A stretch of 64,000 nt of DNA, from contig NZ_JABASX010000002.1 of assembly GCF_016107655.1 (NCBI RefSeq), positions 248,001 to 312,000 of the forward strand. The letters run 5' to 3'. How positions within the stretch are numbered: position 1 is the first letter of the stretch; each line of letters begins with the position of its first letter. A program made the translations under genes and the position numbers. Origin of the DNA: Brevibacterium antiquum (lineage in GTDB: Bacteria > Actinomycetota > Actinomycetes > Actinomycetales > Brevibacteriaceae). Under the pieces are notes generated by a model. That model was not told the DNA's origin. It searched no databases and worked only from the letters and a program-made list of their open reading frames with translations. Shown piece after piece: positions 32,318 to 41,384 of the stretch.

Positions 32318-33075
32318 GGATTCTGCTGGAGCTGGAACGTCGCCCCTTCCGGATCGGTGACGGTGGCGATGCGGCCGTACGGTGAATCTTCGGGACCGGC
32401 GATCACCTTGCCACCGAGTTCGGCCACCCTGGTCGCGGTGGCATCGGTGTCCTCGACGTTGATGTAGTCACGCCAGAAGGACACCTGGGTCCATTCGCTG
32501 GCATCGCAGATGCCGGCCACAGCGTTCTCATCTGCGCCATGTGTCGAATACGGGAACCCCTCCATCGCCACGATGTCGAAGGAGAAGACGGTGCGATAGA
32601 ACTCCTGCGCAACGGGATAGTCTCGCGTCATGAGCTCGAACCACACCGGAGTCCCGGGAGTGAGCGGGGTGTCGAACCCGGTGAACTCGCCGGGCTGCCA
32701 CATGCCCACACCGGCACCGGTGGGATCGGTGATGACCGCCATCTGGCCCAGAGGTCCGACGGTCATCGGTTCGGCGATCGGAGCCGCACCGGCGGTGAGC
32801 GCTGCCGCGTAGGTGTTCGTGATGTCGTTGGTATGCAGGTAGGTCGTCCACATCGCCGGGATCATCGGGTTCGGTGTGCCGTCCATGTTCACGGCACGCA
32901 TAGCGCCGCCGACAGCTGCTCCGTCCTTTGTGATCATGTTGTAGTGACCGAAATCAGGTCCCTGATCCTCGAACTTCCACCCGAAGATCTCGGAGTAGAA
33001 CTTCGTCGTGGACTCGAAATCGTGGCAGGTGTAATCGATCCAGACGGGCTGTCCTTCACGGAGATTCTCAGGCAT
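32314..33075 (-). CDS. VOC-family protein with two glyoxalase-like domains
   Basis: 253 residues composed of two similar halves. The first begins GQPVWIDYTCHDFESTTKFY and the second GTPVWFELMTRDYPVAQEFY, each ending in a strand with a conserved D-P (TDPTGAG, TDPEGATF). This is the tandem beta-alpha-beta3 fold of glyoxalase/bleomycin-resistance/dioxygenase proteins. It probably binds a metal or a small ligand; the reaction cannot be assigned. It is coupled to the membrane protein gene downstream. Confidence 0.85.
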   Translation of the reverse strand: MPENLREGQPVWIDYTCHDFESTTKFYSEIFGWKFEDQGPDFGHYNMITKDGAAVGGAMRAVNMDGTPNPMIPAMWTTYLHTNDITNTYAAALTAGAAPIAEPMTVGPLGQMAVITDPTGAGVGMWQPGEFTGFDTPLTPGTPVWFELMTRDYPVAQEFYRTVFSFDIVAMEGFPYSTHGADENAVAGICDASEWTQVSFWRDYINVEDTDATATRVAELGGKVIAGPEDSPYGRIATVTDPEGATFQLQQNP

Positions 33076-33149
33076 TGCGGCTCCTCATCATTGCGGTTGG
33101 CGATCTGCTCAGTGATTGTGGTCGACGGCCGCGGGATCAGCGGCTGTTG

Positions 33150-33932
33150 TCAGTGCCAGTTCCTGGTGAACTTGGCGAAGTAGTCATACATCGTGGCTTG
33201 CAGCAGAGGCCCGAAGGTCACACGCTTCACCCCAAGGTCCTGCAGCTGAGAGAGGTCGAGTTCATCGGGCACGGCACCCTTGACCGGGTGGGCAGTGACA
33301 TTCAGCGGCAGTCTCACCTGCGACAGTATGGTTTTGAGAGTCTCGGTGTTCGGCAGCCTGACGGGATAGACGGAATCCGCACCGGCCTCGGCGCACAGGT
33401 TGAGGCGTCGGACCACCTCGGCGGTGGGGTCCTCGAAATCATCGGGATTCTTGAACACATCGGTGCGGGCATTGATGACCACGTGCACCCGTTGCGCGTC
33501 AGCGGCGCGACGCAGGTCGCCGATGTACTCGGCGTGCTCCTCGGCGCTGCGCAGTCGTCCTTCGCTGTGGACGGTGTCCTCGATGTTGACGCCCACAGCG
33601 CCAGCCTCGAGGAGCCCTGCGATGAGATCCGGCGCCGCAGTGTCGTAGCCGGATTCCAGATCGGCGCTGACCGGCACATCCACGGAGCCGCACACGCGGG
33701 CGATCCCCGCCAGCGCCTGGCTGAGGCTCATGGTCTCGCCGTCCGCGGAGCCCACGGAGTCGGCGAGAGGATGGGAGCCGATGCTCAGGGCTTCGAAGCC
33801 GGCATTGACCATGGCCTGGGCTGACCAGGCGTCCCACACTGTCGGCAGGACGATCGGACGATCCTGATGATGGGCTTCGAGTAGAGCGGACGCGCGTTCA
33901 GCAAGAACAGAGAAATCGGTCATGTCCAACAC
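33150..33932 (-). CDS. Isocitrate lyase / PEP mutase family protein
   Basis: 260 residues with a TIM-barrel pattern. LPTVWDAWSAQAMVNAGFEAL at the start, VPVSADLESGYD with the acidic metal ligand, and VGVNIEDTVHSEGRL are typical of the PEP mutase / 2-methylisocitrate lyase superfamily. The KKCGH catalytic motif of isocitrate lyases is absent, so it belongs to the PEP-mutase-like group. Members cleave or form carbon-carbon or carbon-phosphorus bonds next to a carboxylate. No phosphonate genes are nearby, so phosphonate synthesis is not supported. Confidence 0.85.
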   Translation of the reverse strand: MLDMTDFSVLAERASALLEAHHQDRPIVLPTVWDAWSAQAMVNAGFEALSIGSHPLADSVGSADGETMSLSQALAGIARVCGSVDVPVSADLESGYDTAAPDLIAGLLEAGAVGVNIEDTVHSEGRLRSAEEHAEYIGDLRRAADAQRVHVVINARTDVFKNPDDFEDPTAEVVRRLNLCAEAGADSVYPVRLPNTETLKTILSQVRLPLNVTAHPVKGAVPDELDLSQLQDLGVKRVTFGPLLQATMYDYFAKFTRNWH

Positions 33933-34035
33933 TGTTCCACCGATTGCTGGCTACGATCCAGTAATCTGGCGAGTTCACCCGAAGGTTTCAGGCTTATTCA
34001 CTCGATTGTGAATCGCCACCATCGCTAGCTCTCAC

Positions 34036-35760
34036 TCACAGCCTGGGCGTCCGCGGCGGCTCCTCGCGTCGATCACCGGTGGCTTCGAACGCTGCAGCGA
34101 GCTCGATGAGCTTCGAGTCATCCCAGCCGCGGCCTGAGATCGTCAATCCGATGGGAATCCCGGTGTCGGCCATTGTGCCCATGGGCACCGTCACTGAGGG
34201 GATGCCCAGATGCCGTGGCACCAGGTTGCCGTTGGCGACCCAGGTGCCGTTGCGCCAGCCGAGGTCCGCCGAGGCCTCGTTGACATCCATATCGGCCGGT
34301 CCCACATCGGCCATCGCCGGGTAGACGACTGCGTCGAGGCCGTTGACGTCCATCCACTCTTCGAGGTCGATCCGACGAGTCACCTCGAGACCTCGGATGC
34401 CGTCTTCGAGATCGGGGATCTCCGTCACCGAGGTGTAGGGCCGATCCTTGGTCAGCTGCGGGTATTCGGCGATGTCATCGTCGAACCCGGTGTAGCGATC
34501 CGGCAGGGCGCCGTCCGGGTGGGGGAAGATCCTCGTCCCGTCCACCTCGGCGAGGGAGGACAGCTTCGGGTCGCCGTTGGCGGCCAGGAAATCGTCCCAG
34601 GCCCACGCGGAGAGGTCGTTGATCTCCCGATCAAGGTAATCGGTGCTGACGATGCCGCGCGTCCTGATCGTCGGTGCACCGGGGCGATCGCCCTCGTAGT
34701 TGCTCACGACTGGGAAATCTGTCTCGACAACCTCTGCGCCGGCGGCTTCAAGATCACGGCGGGCGGCCTCCCAGGCGGCGATCACCGAGGCCCGGGTTTC
34801 GACCCGCTGTCCTGTGGGCCCGCCGATGCCGCCATCGGGGTTCGTCCCGGCCTCGGGGTCGGCGTTGATGTACATCGTGGGGATCCCGAAGCGTTTGCCG
34901 GCCAGAGCCGAACGAGCCGCTTCGTTATCGGTTGGAAGCAGCGCGGCATAGGAATCGGGGCGAATGGCCGAAGCGGCGGGAATCTCGACCCAGGGCTGGA
35001 CTCGCCAGAAGTCGCCACGAGTCTCGGCATCGTCGGCGACGATGACGTCGAGGACCTCGCACAGATCGGCCATCGACCGGGTGTGGGGGACGACGACGTC
35101 CATCGTGGGCACCAGAGACCAGTTGCCGCGCACCGAGATGACTCCGCGGGAAGGGGTGTAGGCGATGAGTGCATTGTGCGAGGCCGGAGCCCGCCCTGAG
35201 GACCAGGTCTCCTCGCCGAGGCCGAAGGCGGCGAAGCTCGCGGTCGTCGCGGTACCGGAGCCGTTCGACGAACCGGAGGCGAAGGCGCTGGTCAGCCACT
35301 GTGCGTTGTAAGGGCTTTCGGCCCTGCCGTAGAGGCCACGCTGCATGCCGCCGTTGGCCATCGGCGGCATATTGGTCAGCCCCAAACAGATGGCACCGGC
35401 GCCGCGCAGGCGTTCGATCGTGAAGGCATCCTTGCCCGCGATGAGGTCGGCGAACGCGGGGGATCCGGCGGCCACGCTCAGCCCGGTCACCATGTAGCTG
35501 TCCTTGGCGGTGTACGGGATCCCGTCGAGGGGGCCCAGCGTCTGGCCATGGGCGCGTCGTTCGTCGGAGGCGGCTGCCTCAGCGAGGGCATCCGGATTGG
35601 CCACGATCACAGAGTTCAACTTCGTGCCGGTGTCGGGTCCATCGAAGGCGGCGATGCGAGATTGGTAGGACTCGACGAGCCCCACCGAGGTGGCGGTTCC
35701 GTCCTCGAGCGCCTGTCGCAGCGAGCCGATGGATGCTTCGACAACATCGAACTTCGTCAT
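34036..35760 (-). CDS. Amidase (amidase-signature family)
   Basis: 574 residues. The catalytic triad positions of the amidase signature family are recognisable: lysine in LDGIPYTAKDSYMV, the cis-serine in ASGSSNGSGTAT, and the nucleophile serine in GEETWSSGRAPAS, which deviates from the common DTGGSIR form. The C-terminal part (PRHLGIPSVTVPMG) also fits the family. It hydrolyses amides or ureas; the specific substrate is open (allophanate and acylamide hydrolases belong here). It stands alone between the PEP-mutase-like gene and a divergent mobA-like gene. Confidence 0.85.
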   Translation of the reverse strand: MTKFDVVEASIGSLRQALEDGTATSVGLVESYQSRIAAFDGPDTGTKLNSVIVANPDALAEAAASDERRAHGQTLGPLDGIPYTAKDSYMVTGLSVAAGSPAFADLIAGKDAFTIERLRGAGAICLGLTNMPPMANGGMQRGLYGRAESPYNAQWLTSAFASGSSNGSGTATTASFAAFGLGEETWSSGRAPASHNALIAYTPSRGVISVRGNWSLVPTMDVVVPHTRSMADLCEVLDVIVADDAETRGDFWRVQPWVEIPAASAIRPDSYAALLPTDNEAARSALAGKRFGIPTMYINADPEAGTNPDGGIGGPTGQRVETRASVIAAWEAARRDLEAAGAEVVETDFPVVSNYEGDRPGAPTIRTRGIVSTDYLDREINDLSAWAWDDFLAANGDPKLSSLAEVDGTRIFPHPDGALPDRYTGFDDDIAEYPQLTKDRPYTSVTEIPDLEDGIRGLEVTRRIDLEEWMDVNGLDAVVYPAMADVGPADMDVNEASADLGWRNGTWVANGNLVPRHLGIPSVTVPMGTMADTGIPIGLTISGRGWDDSKLIELAAAFEATGDRREEPPRTPRL

Positions 35761-35955
35761 TCTCGATTCCTCCGTGCAATTCCGGTGCGAACGGGCGCCG
35801 TCGCCGGGTCGACGATGCCCCGCTGGATGCAGCCCGCCCTGAACTGGTGATGTCTCACAGTATTGCTCACCTGGACCGGAAATGTCGTGCGAATCCCGTT
35901 GCCGCTGACGTCTTCGCCCGTTGGATCATGCTGTCCTCGCGCGTAGGATCGGGGC

Positions 35956-36597
35956 ATGTCGATCAGGACGATCATTCTCAGTGGAGGCCGCTCGAACCGC
36001 TTCGGCGGCGTCCATAAACCCGCGGTGGAGCTGGGTGGGACCACGGTGATCTCACGGATCTTCGGCGCTGTTCGCACTGCTGATCCCGACGCCGAAGTGT
36101 GGGTGGCCGGACCATGTGATGGGCTGACTGCGCGAGAGCAGGAATCCGTGCATTCCGTCGTTGAGGAACCTGCCTTCGCCGGTCCTCTGGCTGGCATCGC
36201 AGCGGTATGCGCCGCGCTTCGAGACGCTTCCTCCGCAGCGTCTGCGGGTGTGACTCTGGTGCTGGCAGGGGACATGCCGCTGATCACTGCGGACCACCTC
36301 GGCGATCTGATCGAAGCCTGTCAACGGACAGGGACGCCGGCAACTGGGATCGATGACCGGGGGAAGACGCAGTTCCTGTGTGCCGCATGGCCGACAGAGC
36401 TTCTGCTCTCGCGTCTGGACGCCATCGGCGATCCCACGAACGGCGCGGTGAAATGGCTGTTCTCAGGGCTCGAGCTCAGTCTCGTTGACGTGGAACCGGG
36501 CGTCATCGCCGACTTCGACACGGCTGAGGACCTCGACCGCATTCACGCCCGCATCGACGAAGCCGCCTCGCCCGACGAAGCCGCCTCGACGCAGTAA
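35956..36597 (+). CDS. mobA: Molybdenum cofactor guanylyltransferase-like protein
   Basis: 213 residues of the nucleotidyltransferase fold. The N-terminal LSGGRSNRFGGVHKP is the LxGGxSxRxGxxK nucleotide-binding motif, and GDMPLITADHL carries the metal-binding aspartate. In MobA the enzyme links GMP to molybdopterin. No other molybdenum cofactor gene is in the window. A related nucleotidyltransferase, such as MocA, cannot be excluded. Confidence 0.75.
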   Translation: MSIRTIILSGGRSNRFGGVHKPAVELGGTTVISRIFGAVRTADPDAEVWVAGPCDGLTAREQESVHSVVEEPAFAGPLAGIAAVCAALRDASSAASAGVTLVLAGDMPLITADHLGDLIEACQRTGTPATGIDDRGKTQFLCAAWPTELLLSRLDAIGDPTNGAVKWLFSGLELSLVDVEPGVIADFDTAEDLDRIHARIDEAASPDEAASTQ

Positions 36598-36636
36598 GTG
36601 TCGAAGCGGCTTCGAGGGCGAATCGGCCAAACGGGC

Positions 36637-38289
36637 TCAGTCGTCGACGAGCTGAGTCTGTTCGATGGCTTCGACCGACTCCGCTGGCGAGAGTCGGCAG
36701 CGGATGCCGACGTAGAAGACGACGACGGAGAAGATCACGGTGATGAGCTCACCCCAGATGAAGCCCATGACGTCGAGTCCACCGCCGTAATGGCCGATGA
36801 GGCTGAGAACGACCAGGCCGACCATCCACAGGATCATCCACCAGCCGGAGCGCATCTTCAGGTCCGGCAGACGCGCTTTGTCCTTGGCGAAGATGTGGTG
36901 GAGGATCATGACGACGTAGCCGATGGCCACGGCGAGGAAGAGCTTCCAGTTCGTCTCCCAGCCTGTCCAGTACACGATGAGGTTGGCGCAGATGAAGCCG
37001 ATGATGGGCAGCGCATCGTTGCCGGGCAGTTTGAACGGACGCTCCTGATCGGGCAGCTGACGGCGCAAAGCGGCGACGACCACCGGACCAGTGGCGAACG
37101 AGAGCACGGTGCCCGAGGTGATGAAGCCGACCAGTTTCGCCCATGAGGGGAACGGGAGGAACATGATGCAGGAGACGATGAACACGACGAGCAGAGAGAT
37201 CCACGGGACGCCGTGCTTGTTGAGCTTCGCCAGGGCGCGTGGGGCATTGCCGACCTTCGCCTGCGAATAGGACAGTCGCGGGGCGAGTGCAGTGTAGATC
37301 AGGCCCGTGTCAGCGGGGGAGACGATCGCATCACCGTAGAGGATGACGGCCAGCCACACGGCACCCAGCAGCAGCGAGATCTCAGCGAGAGGACCTGCGT
37401 CGTTGGTGAAGGCCAGGTTCTTCCATCCGCCGTCGAGGAGATCCGAGGGCAGCGCGCCGATGAAAGCCGCCTGCAGCGCGATGTAGATGACACCGGTGAC
37501 GAGGATCGACCCGATGACTGCGAAGGGGACGTTCTTCTGCGGATTCGTCGTCTCACCGGCGAACTCGACTCCTTGGCGGAAGCCGAGGTAGGAGAACACG
37601 ATTCCCGCGGCAGGCAGCGCCGCGAAGATCGGTCCGATGCCGTTGGGTGCGAAGCCGCCGAACTGCTGGCTCGCGAAGTGACCGGGGTTGAACGAGAGAG
37701 TGAAGAACACGACGATGACCAGCACGATGACGGCGAGTTTCCACCACACGAGGACGTTGTTGAACCGAGCGAAGAGCTGGACTCCGTAGAGGTTGATGAA
37801 GCTGAAGACCAGCATCAGAGCGATGCTCACGGCAATGCCCGGGCCGGTGAGGACGGCGACGTCATCGACGGTGTGCATGAGCCAGGGAAGGTAGCTCGAG
37901 GCGTACTGAACGGCGGCCATGACCTCGATGGGCACAGTCGCAGCCACAGAGAGCCAGGTGATCCAACCGCTGGTGAAGCTCGCGAATGAGCCGAAGGAGA
38001 AGTGGGGGAAGCGGATGACGCCACCGGCGACGGGGAACATCACGCCGAGCTCCGCGTAGTTCAGCGCCACGAAGATCATCATGACGGCGCCCAGCGCCCA
38101 GGAGATGAGTGATGCCGGACCGACCATCACCGAGGCATTGAACGCACCGAAGAGCCAGCCGGAACCGATGATCGAACCGACGCCGGTGAATAGAAGACCG
38201 ATCTTTCCGATGTCTCTCTTGAGCCCCTTATCGGCCCGGACCTCGACCTTCGTTGGTTGTCCGGATGCCGGGGGAATGATTGTGGACAT
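36637..38289 (-). CDS. APC-family amino acid permease
   Basis: 550 residues from ATG 38289, five bases behind GAAAGGG; ATG 38292 is also possible. Twelve to thirteen hydrophobic segments. The first, GLLFTGVGSIIGSGWLFGAF, is the conserved opening of the amino acid-polyamine-organocation family, with the GSIIGSG loop. The C-terminal tail is short and acidic. It imports amino acids or related amines by proton symport. The divergent GntR gene and two identical palindromes upstream suggest substrate-dependent control. Confidence 0.88.
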   Translation of the reverse strand: MSTIIPPASGQPTKVEVRADKGLKRDIGKIGLLFTGVGSIIGSGWLFGAFNASVMVGPASLISWALGAVMMIFVALNYAELGVMFPVAGGVIRFPHFSFGSFASFTSGWITWLSVAATVPIEVMAAVQYASSYLPWLMHTVDDVAVLTGPGIAVSIALMLVFSFINLYGVQLFARFNNVLVWWKLAVIVLVIVVFFTLSFNPGHFASQQFGGFAPNGIGPIFAALPAAGIVFSYLGFRQGVEFAGETTNPQKNVPFAVIGSILVTGVIYIALQAAFIGALPSDLLDGGWKNLAFTNDAGPLAEISLLLGAVWLAVILYGDAIVSPADTGLIYTALAPRLSYSQAKVGNAPRALAKLNKHGVPWISLLVVFIVSCIMFLPFPSWAKLVGFITSGTVLSFATGPVVVAALRRQLPDQERPFKLPGNDALPIIGFICANLIVYWTGWETNWKLFLAVAIGYVVMILHHIFAKDKARLPDLKMRSGWWMILWMVGLVVLSLIGHYGGGLDVMGFIWGELITVIFSVVVFYVGIRCRLSPAESVEAIEQTQLVDD

Positions 38290-38829
38290 CATTGCCCTTT
38301 CGATTGTGCTAACAGCTTTCAACTGTTGAAGTTTGCTCCTTTTGAATAGGTGATGTCAATCACTCAGATGGTGATTTCGGGTCATCGAGAGATCCTTTAT
38401 ATACCTCATGTGACCAGCGGCGATATGCAGGATTCTGTTCGACATCGTCAACTGAGCTCGATTGGATCCAATGTCGAAGCAGTTATCGGCGGAATCTCAA
38501 TTGATATCTGGAGTCGTTGAATGCTTACTTGTCGGATTGGATCCAATGACGTGCGAAATTCCCAGCCGACAATTCTGCATATCGGAGTGTCCTCGGTCGA
38601 AATGGCAGCAGATTGCAGTTTGATTGCAATCAGCAAGGCGTGTCTCTATCCGAGGGCCATTGCGCGGCCCTGGGCGCGTATTCTCACGGCTTGAGGGGGC
38701 TATGCTTCACGGCAGAAGGTGGATGACTGAGGGGTAGGCGATCGCCCGGGGGCGTGTCCGAGGGCGGATGTCTGGATGAGAGCGAATGTCCAAGCGCGGG
38801 CACCGCGAGCGATGGGAGGGGATCGAACT
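38290..38829. other. 540-bp divergent promoter region of the APC permease and gntR genes
   Basis: No gene of its own was recognised. It contains a rather AT-rich stretch at about 38325-38660 and two identical palindromes listed separately. The remainder, 38660-38829, is G-rich and holds the GGGAGGGG ribosome-binding site for GTG 38830. Confidence 0.6.
38461..38547. promoter_or_regulatory. Twin GntR-type operators (ATTGGATCCAAT twice)
   Basis: The perfect 12-bp palindrome ATTGGATCCAAT occurs at 38461-38472 and again at 38536-38547. The centres are 75 bp apart, about seven helical turns, so the two sites face the same side and could be bridged by a looped complex. The form suits FCD-type GntR regulators, and such a gene lies directly downstream. 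Confidence 0.65.
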
Positions 38830-39519
38830 GTGACACACGATCAGGCGGCCAGTGCCAGAATCGCGGCCGAGTTGAGATCGCGGATCATCCAGGGGGTTCT
38901 CGTCCCCGGGACCAGGATCAGGCAGGAAGAGATCGCCGAGGAGTTCGGTGTGAGCAGGCTGCCGATCAGGGAGACCCTGCGAATCCTCGAATCCTCAGGG
39001 CTGGTCACTCTTGTGGCCTCGACCGGAGCGTGGGTGTCCGCCCTCGATCTTGACGAGTGCCGGGAGATCTACCTGATGCGCGAGCGGCTGGAGCCGCTGC
39101 TGCTGAGAATGGCGATGCCCTCGCACACGGCCGAGTCGTTCATCGAGTTCGAAGCCAGCGCCCAGCGGGTGGAGGCGGCGACCTCGCCCGGTGAGTTCCT
39201 CGAGCGCGATCATGCCTTCCACCGAGCGCTGATGGCGGGCCCGACGACGATCAGGCTTCACGACACTGTCGACCACCTGTGGAATCTCACCCACTACTAC
39301 CGCAGGCAGCTGCTCGCGCCGAACGCAGTCACCCGACGTTCGCGACGAGAGGACATCTTCGCCGAACACCGCATGATCCTTCGGGCCGTCATCGACGGCG
39401 ATGTCGAATCCGCCGAGGCGATGCTGGCGCTGCATATTCGCCACACCCGAAAGCTCGTCGAGCTCTACCCCGAGATCTTCACTCACAGCGGTGCGGGTGT
39501 GCCCCGGAGTTCGCGCTGA
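38830..39519 (+). CDS. GntR-family regulator (FCD domain)
   Basis: 229 residues from GTG 38830, chosen for the strong GGGAGGGG eight bases upstream; the frame is open earlier. The N-terminal winged HTH (PGTRIRQEEIAEEFGVSRLPIRETLRILESSG, read in parts) is followed by an all-helical FCD ligand domain with the metal-binding DHAFHRAL and H in LHIRHTR. It probably binds the twin palindromes upstream and controls the divergent APC permease. The effector is unknown. Confidence 0.88.
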   Translation: MTHDQAASARIAAELRSRIIQGVLVPGTRIRQEEIAEEFGVSRLPIRETLRILESSGLVTLVASTGAWVSALDLDECREIYLMRERLEPLLLRMAMPSHTAESFIEFEASAQRVEAATSPGEFLERDHAFHRALMAGPTTIRLHDTVDHLWNLTHYYRRQLLAPNAVTRRSRREDIFAEHRMILRAVIDGDVESAEAMLALHIRHTRKLVELYPEIFTHSGAGVPRSSR

Positions 39520-39526
39520 GCTCGGA

Positions 39527-39649
39527 TCATCCCTGACGTGCCTTGAATCGGGGGTTGAGCTTGTTGATGACATAGACGCGGCCGCGTCTGCGCACGACCT
39601 GTGAACCCGGCTGCTTCTTGATCGAGCGCAGGGATCTGCGAACCTTCAT
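39527..39649 (-). CDS. rpmJ: Ribosomal protein bL36, zinc-independent (cysteine-less) form
   Basis: A 40-residue basic protein: [26 protein letters not shown] and NPRFKARQG are the usual blocks of bL36. The three cysteines and the histidine that bind zinc in the common form are missing. AAGGAG precedes ATG 39649 by seven bases. Such zinc-free paralogues replace the zinc form under zinc starvation and are usually repressed by Zur. This gene faces a Zur-like box shared with the divergent CobW-like gene. Confidence 0.9.
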   Translation of the reverse strand: MKVRRSLRSIKKQPGSQVVRRRGRVYVINKLNPRFKARQG

Positions 39650-39660
39650 GACTGATCTCC

Positions 39661-39694
39661 TTAATGAGAATGAGTATTGTTAGACGTAACAATA
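39661..39694. promoter_or_regulatory. Zur-like box between rpmJ and the CobW-like gene
   Basis: TTAATGAGAATGAGTATTG (from 39661) resembles the boxes at 41324, 47292 and 48146. A perfect inverted repeat TATTGTTA-gacg-TAACAATA (39675-39694) overlaps its right half. The position, between two divergent start codons, suits repression of both genes by zinc-loaded Zur. Confidence 0.55.
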
Positions 39695-39717
39695 GTTTCT
39701 TTGAGGGAAGGATGCCA

Positions 39718-40785
39718 ATGCCGGAGTCAAATGACGCCGATATCGATGTGATTGCAGTGACGGGCGCATGTGCCCAGGAGCGGGGCAGCTGTGCCCGGGA
39801 TATAGCGGAAGCCAGGGGATTCGTCTTCGTCCCTGCCGAGCAGACGGGTCAAGGGCTCGAGGCGGTCGACAGGGCAGTCAATCTGATGCGCAAGGCGATC
39901 CACGTTCCCGGCGTCGTCGTGGAGTACCCACTGGAGGCGCCGGTGATGGAGATCGTCGGCTCCCTGACGGCTCCGGAGGCGGGGACGACTCTCATCGACC
40001 TCGTCTGCGTTCTCGACGTGGGATGCATGCTTGCTGATCTTGACTCCGAGGAGTTCATCAGAGTCCCCCTGACGAGTGATGCGGGGGACGGATGCGTCAT
40101 CGCCTCGAAGGCTGAGCTGCTCGTCGCTCAGATCGAATTCGCCTCGACGATCGCAGTCGTCAACGGAAGGTCGCTCCAGCCGAAGGTGCTCGAGCGGGCG
40201 ACCTCGCTGCTCAGCCATCTAGCCCCAAGCGCTGAGCAGAGACTCGTCGCGAATCCCTGCAGCCGGCACGGTCGCGACGGTCTCGAGGTGCCCGGTCGAG
40301 CCGGGAGGACCTACGCGCAGCGGCCGCCGGATGCCGGCTGGGTGGCGATCCTCAATCAAGAATTTCCACCGCAACGGCAATCCTGCATGGTCGAAGCCAT
40401 ACGGTACGAGCAGTATCGGCCCTTCCACCCAGGTCGCCTGCATCACGCGCTGCAAGCATGCCTGTTCCAGGGGCACTGTGGACACATTCTGCGCTCGGCC
40501 GGATTTGCACGATTGGCCACACGTCCGCACATCACCGCCCAGTGGGATCAGGTCGGCCGCATATTCACGCTGTCACCATTGGCGTTCGACGACAGCCTCG
40601 GCGCCGAGGATGAGCTTCTCGCGTTCGGTCAGGACTTGGCGTTCATCGGCACCGGACTCGACGAGCTCCGGCTGCGGCAGGTCCTCGACGGGGCCGCCCT
40701 CAGCGATGCGGAGCTGGAGGCCGGGCCGATGGAGTGGGCGGGCTTTCCCGACGAGTTTCCGGCGTGGAGCACAACGGCGAGATAG
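39718..40785 (+). CDS. CobW-like (G3E-related) protein lacking the P-loop
   Basis: 355 residues from ATG 39718, six bases behind GAGGGAAGG; ATG 39712 is the alternative. The region that should hold the GTP-binding loop reads VTGACAQERGSCARDIA, so Walker A is gone. The GCICC metal site is absent too. The C-terminal third (MVEAIRYEQYRPFHPGRLHHAL) is the CobW C-terminal domain. It is therefore a non-GTPase relative of zinc metallochaperones. Placement beside zinc-free bL36 and Zur, under a shared box, indicates a role in zinc limitation. The molecular function is unknown. Confidence 0.7.
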   Translation: MPESNDADIDVIAVTGACAQERGSCARDIAEARGFVFVPAEQTGQGLEAVDRAVNLMRKAIHVPGVVVEYPLEAPVMEIVGSLTAPEAGTTLIDLVCVLDVGCMLADLDSEEFIRVPLTSDAGDGCVIASKAELLVAQIEFASTIAVVNGRSLQPKVLERATSLLSHLAPSAEQRLVANPCSRHGRDGLEVPGRAGRTYAQRPPDAGWVAILNQEFPPQRQSCMVEAIRYEQYRPFHPGRLHHALQACLFQGHCGHILRSAGFARLATRPHITAQWDQVGRIFTLSPLAFDDSLGAEDELLAFGQDLAFIGTGLDELRLRQVLDGAALSDAELEAGPMEWAGFPDEFPAWSTTAR

Positions 40786-40837
40786 GTTCGCCGGTGCCGT
40801 CCGCCGACGACTGCAGCCGGCTCTTCGCCGGCGACCG

Positions 40838-41251
40838 CTATCGGTTCTTCGCCAGGGCGGCGCACTCGGCGCAGAGTCCGAAGATCTCGAACACATGTCG
40901 GGTGACTTCGAATCCATGTGAGTGAGCCGTGGTGGTGATCCAGTCCTCGCTGGACGGTTCCACCTCAACGGCCTTGCCGCAGTTCTCGCACACCAGGTGG
41001 TGGTGATGCTCGTCCTGGGCGCAGGCGCGGAACAGCTGTTTCTCGGCAATGGTGATGGAGTCGGCGTGCCCGGATTCGCTCAGGGCGTTGAGCTGTCGGT
41101 AGACCGTGGCCAGCCCCACTGTGTGGCCCTGATCCTCAAGCGTCCGATGGAGCTGTTGGGCGGAGACGAAGCGCTTCTCGCTCTCGAGTGCGGAGCGGAT
41201 CACGGCCTTCTGGGCCGTGCTGCGGGTCTTCTTGGGTTCTTCAGCCGTCAT
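40838..41251 (-). CDS. zur: Zinc uptake regulator, Fur family
   Basis: 137 residues from ATG 41251; the frame is open to 41296. The winged helix contains FVSAQQLHRTLEDQGHTVGLATVYRQL, typical of Fur/Zur. Metal ligands are visible: HHHHLVCENCGK and FGLCAECA, giving the two CxxC pairs of the structural zinc site plus the histidine cluster of the sensory site. With zinc bound the protein represses uptake genes. Neighbouring zinc genes and the shared boxes make Zur more likely than Fur. Confidence 0.88.
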   Translation of the reverse strand: MTAEEPKKTRSTAQKAVIRSALESEKRFVSAQQLHRTLEDQGHTVGLATVYRQLNALSESGHADSITIAEKQLFRACAQDEHHHHLVCENCGKAVEVEPSSEDWITTTAHSHGFEVTRHVFEIFGLCAECAALAKNR

Positions 41252-41323
41252 GTCCTTGTGCCTCCGACGCTGCAGCGCAGTTGGTTCTGTGAGCATATGC
41301 GCATACGTTGATGTGTCCGGGTA

Positions 41324-41346
41324 TTAATGAAAAACGTTACCATTAG
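41324..41346. promoter_or_regulatory. Zur-like box upstream of the G3E GTPase and zur
   Basis: Begins TTAATGAAAAACGTTACC and ends CATTAG, an imperfect palindrome with outer half-sites TAATG and CATTA. It lies between zur (minus) and the G3E gene (plus, start 41385). A separate perfect palindrome, TATGCGCATA, is at 41296-41305. Confidence 0.6.
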
Positions 41347-41384
41347 CGGGTGACGAGCGTCCCGATGGCAGATGTGGAGGAGAT

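Noticed and set aside
33150..33932. Phosphonate biosynthesis (PEP mutase)
   Set aside because: No phosphonopyruvate decarboxylase or other phosphonate genes are nearby, and PEP-mutase-like lyases of other function are more common.
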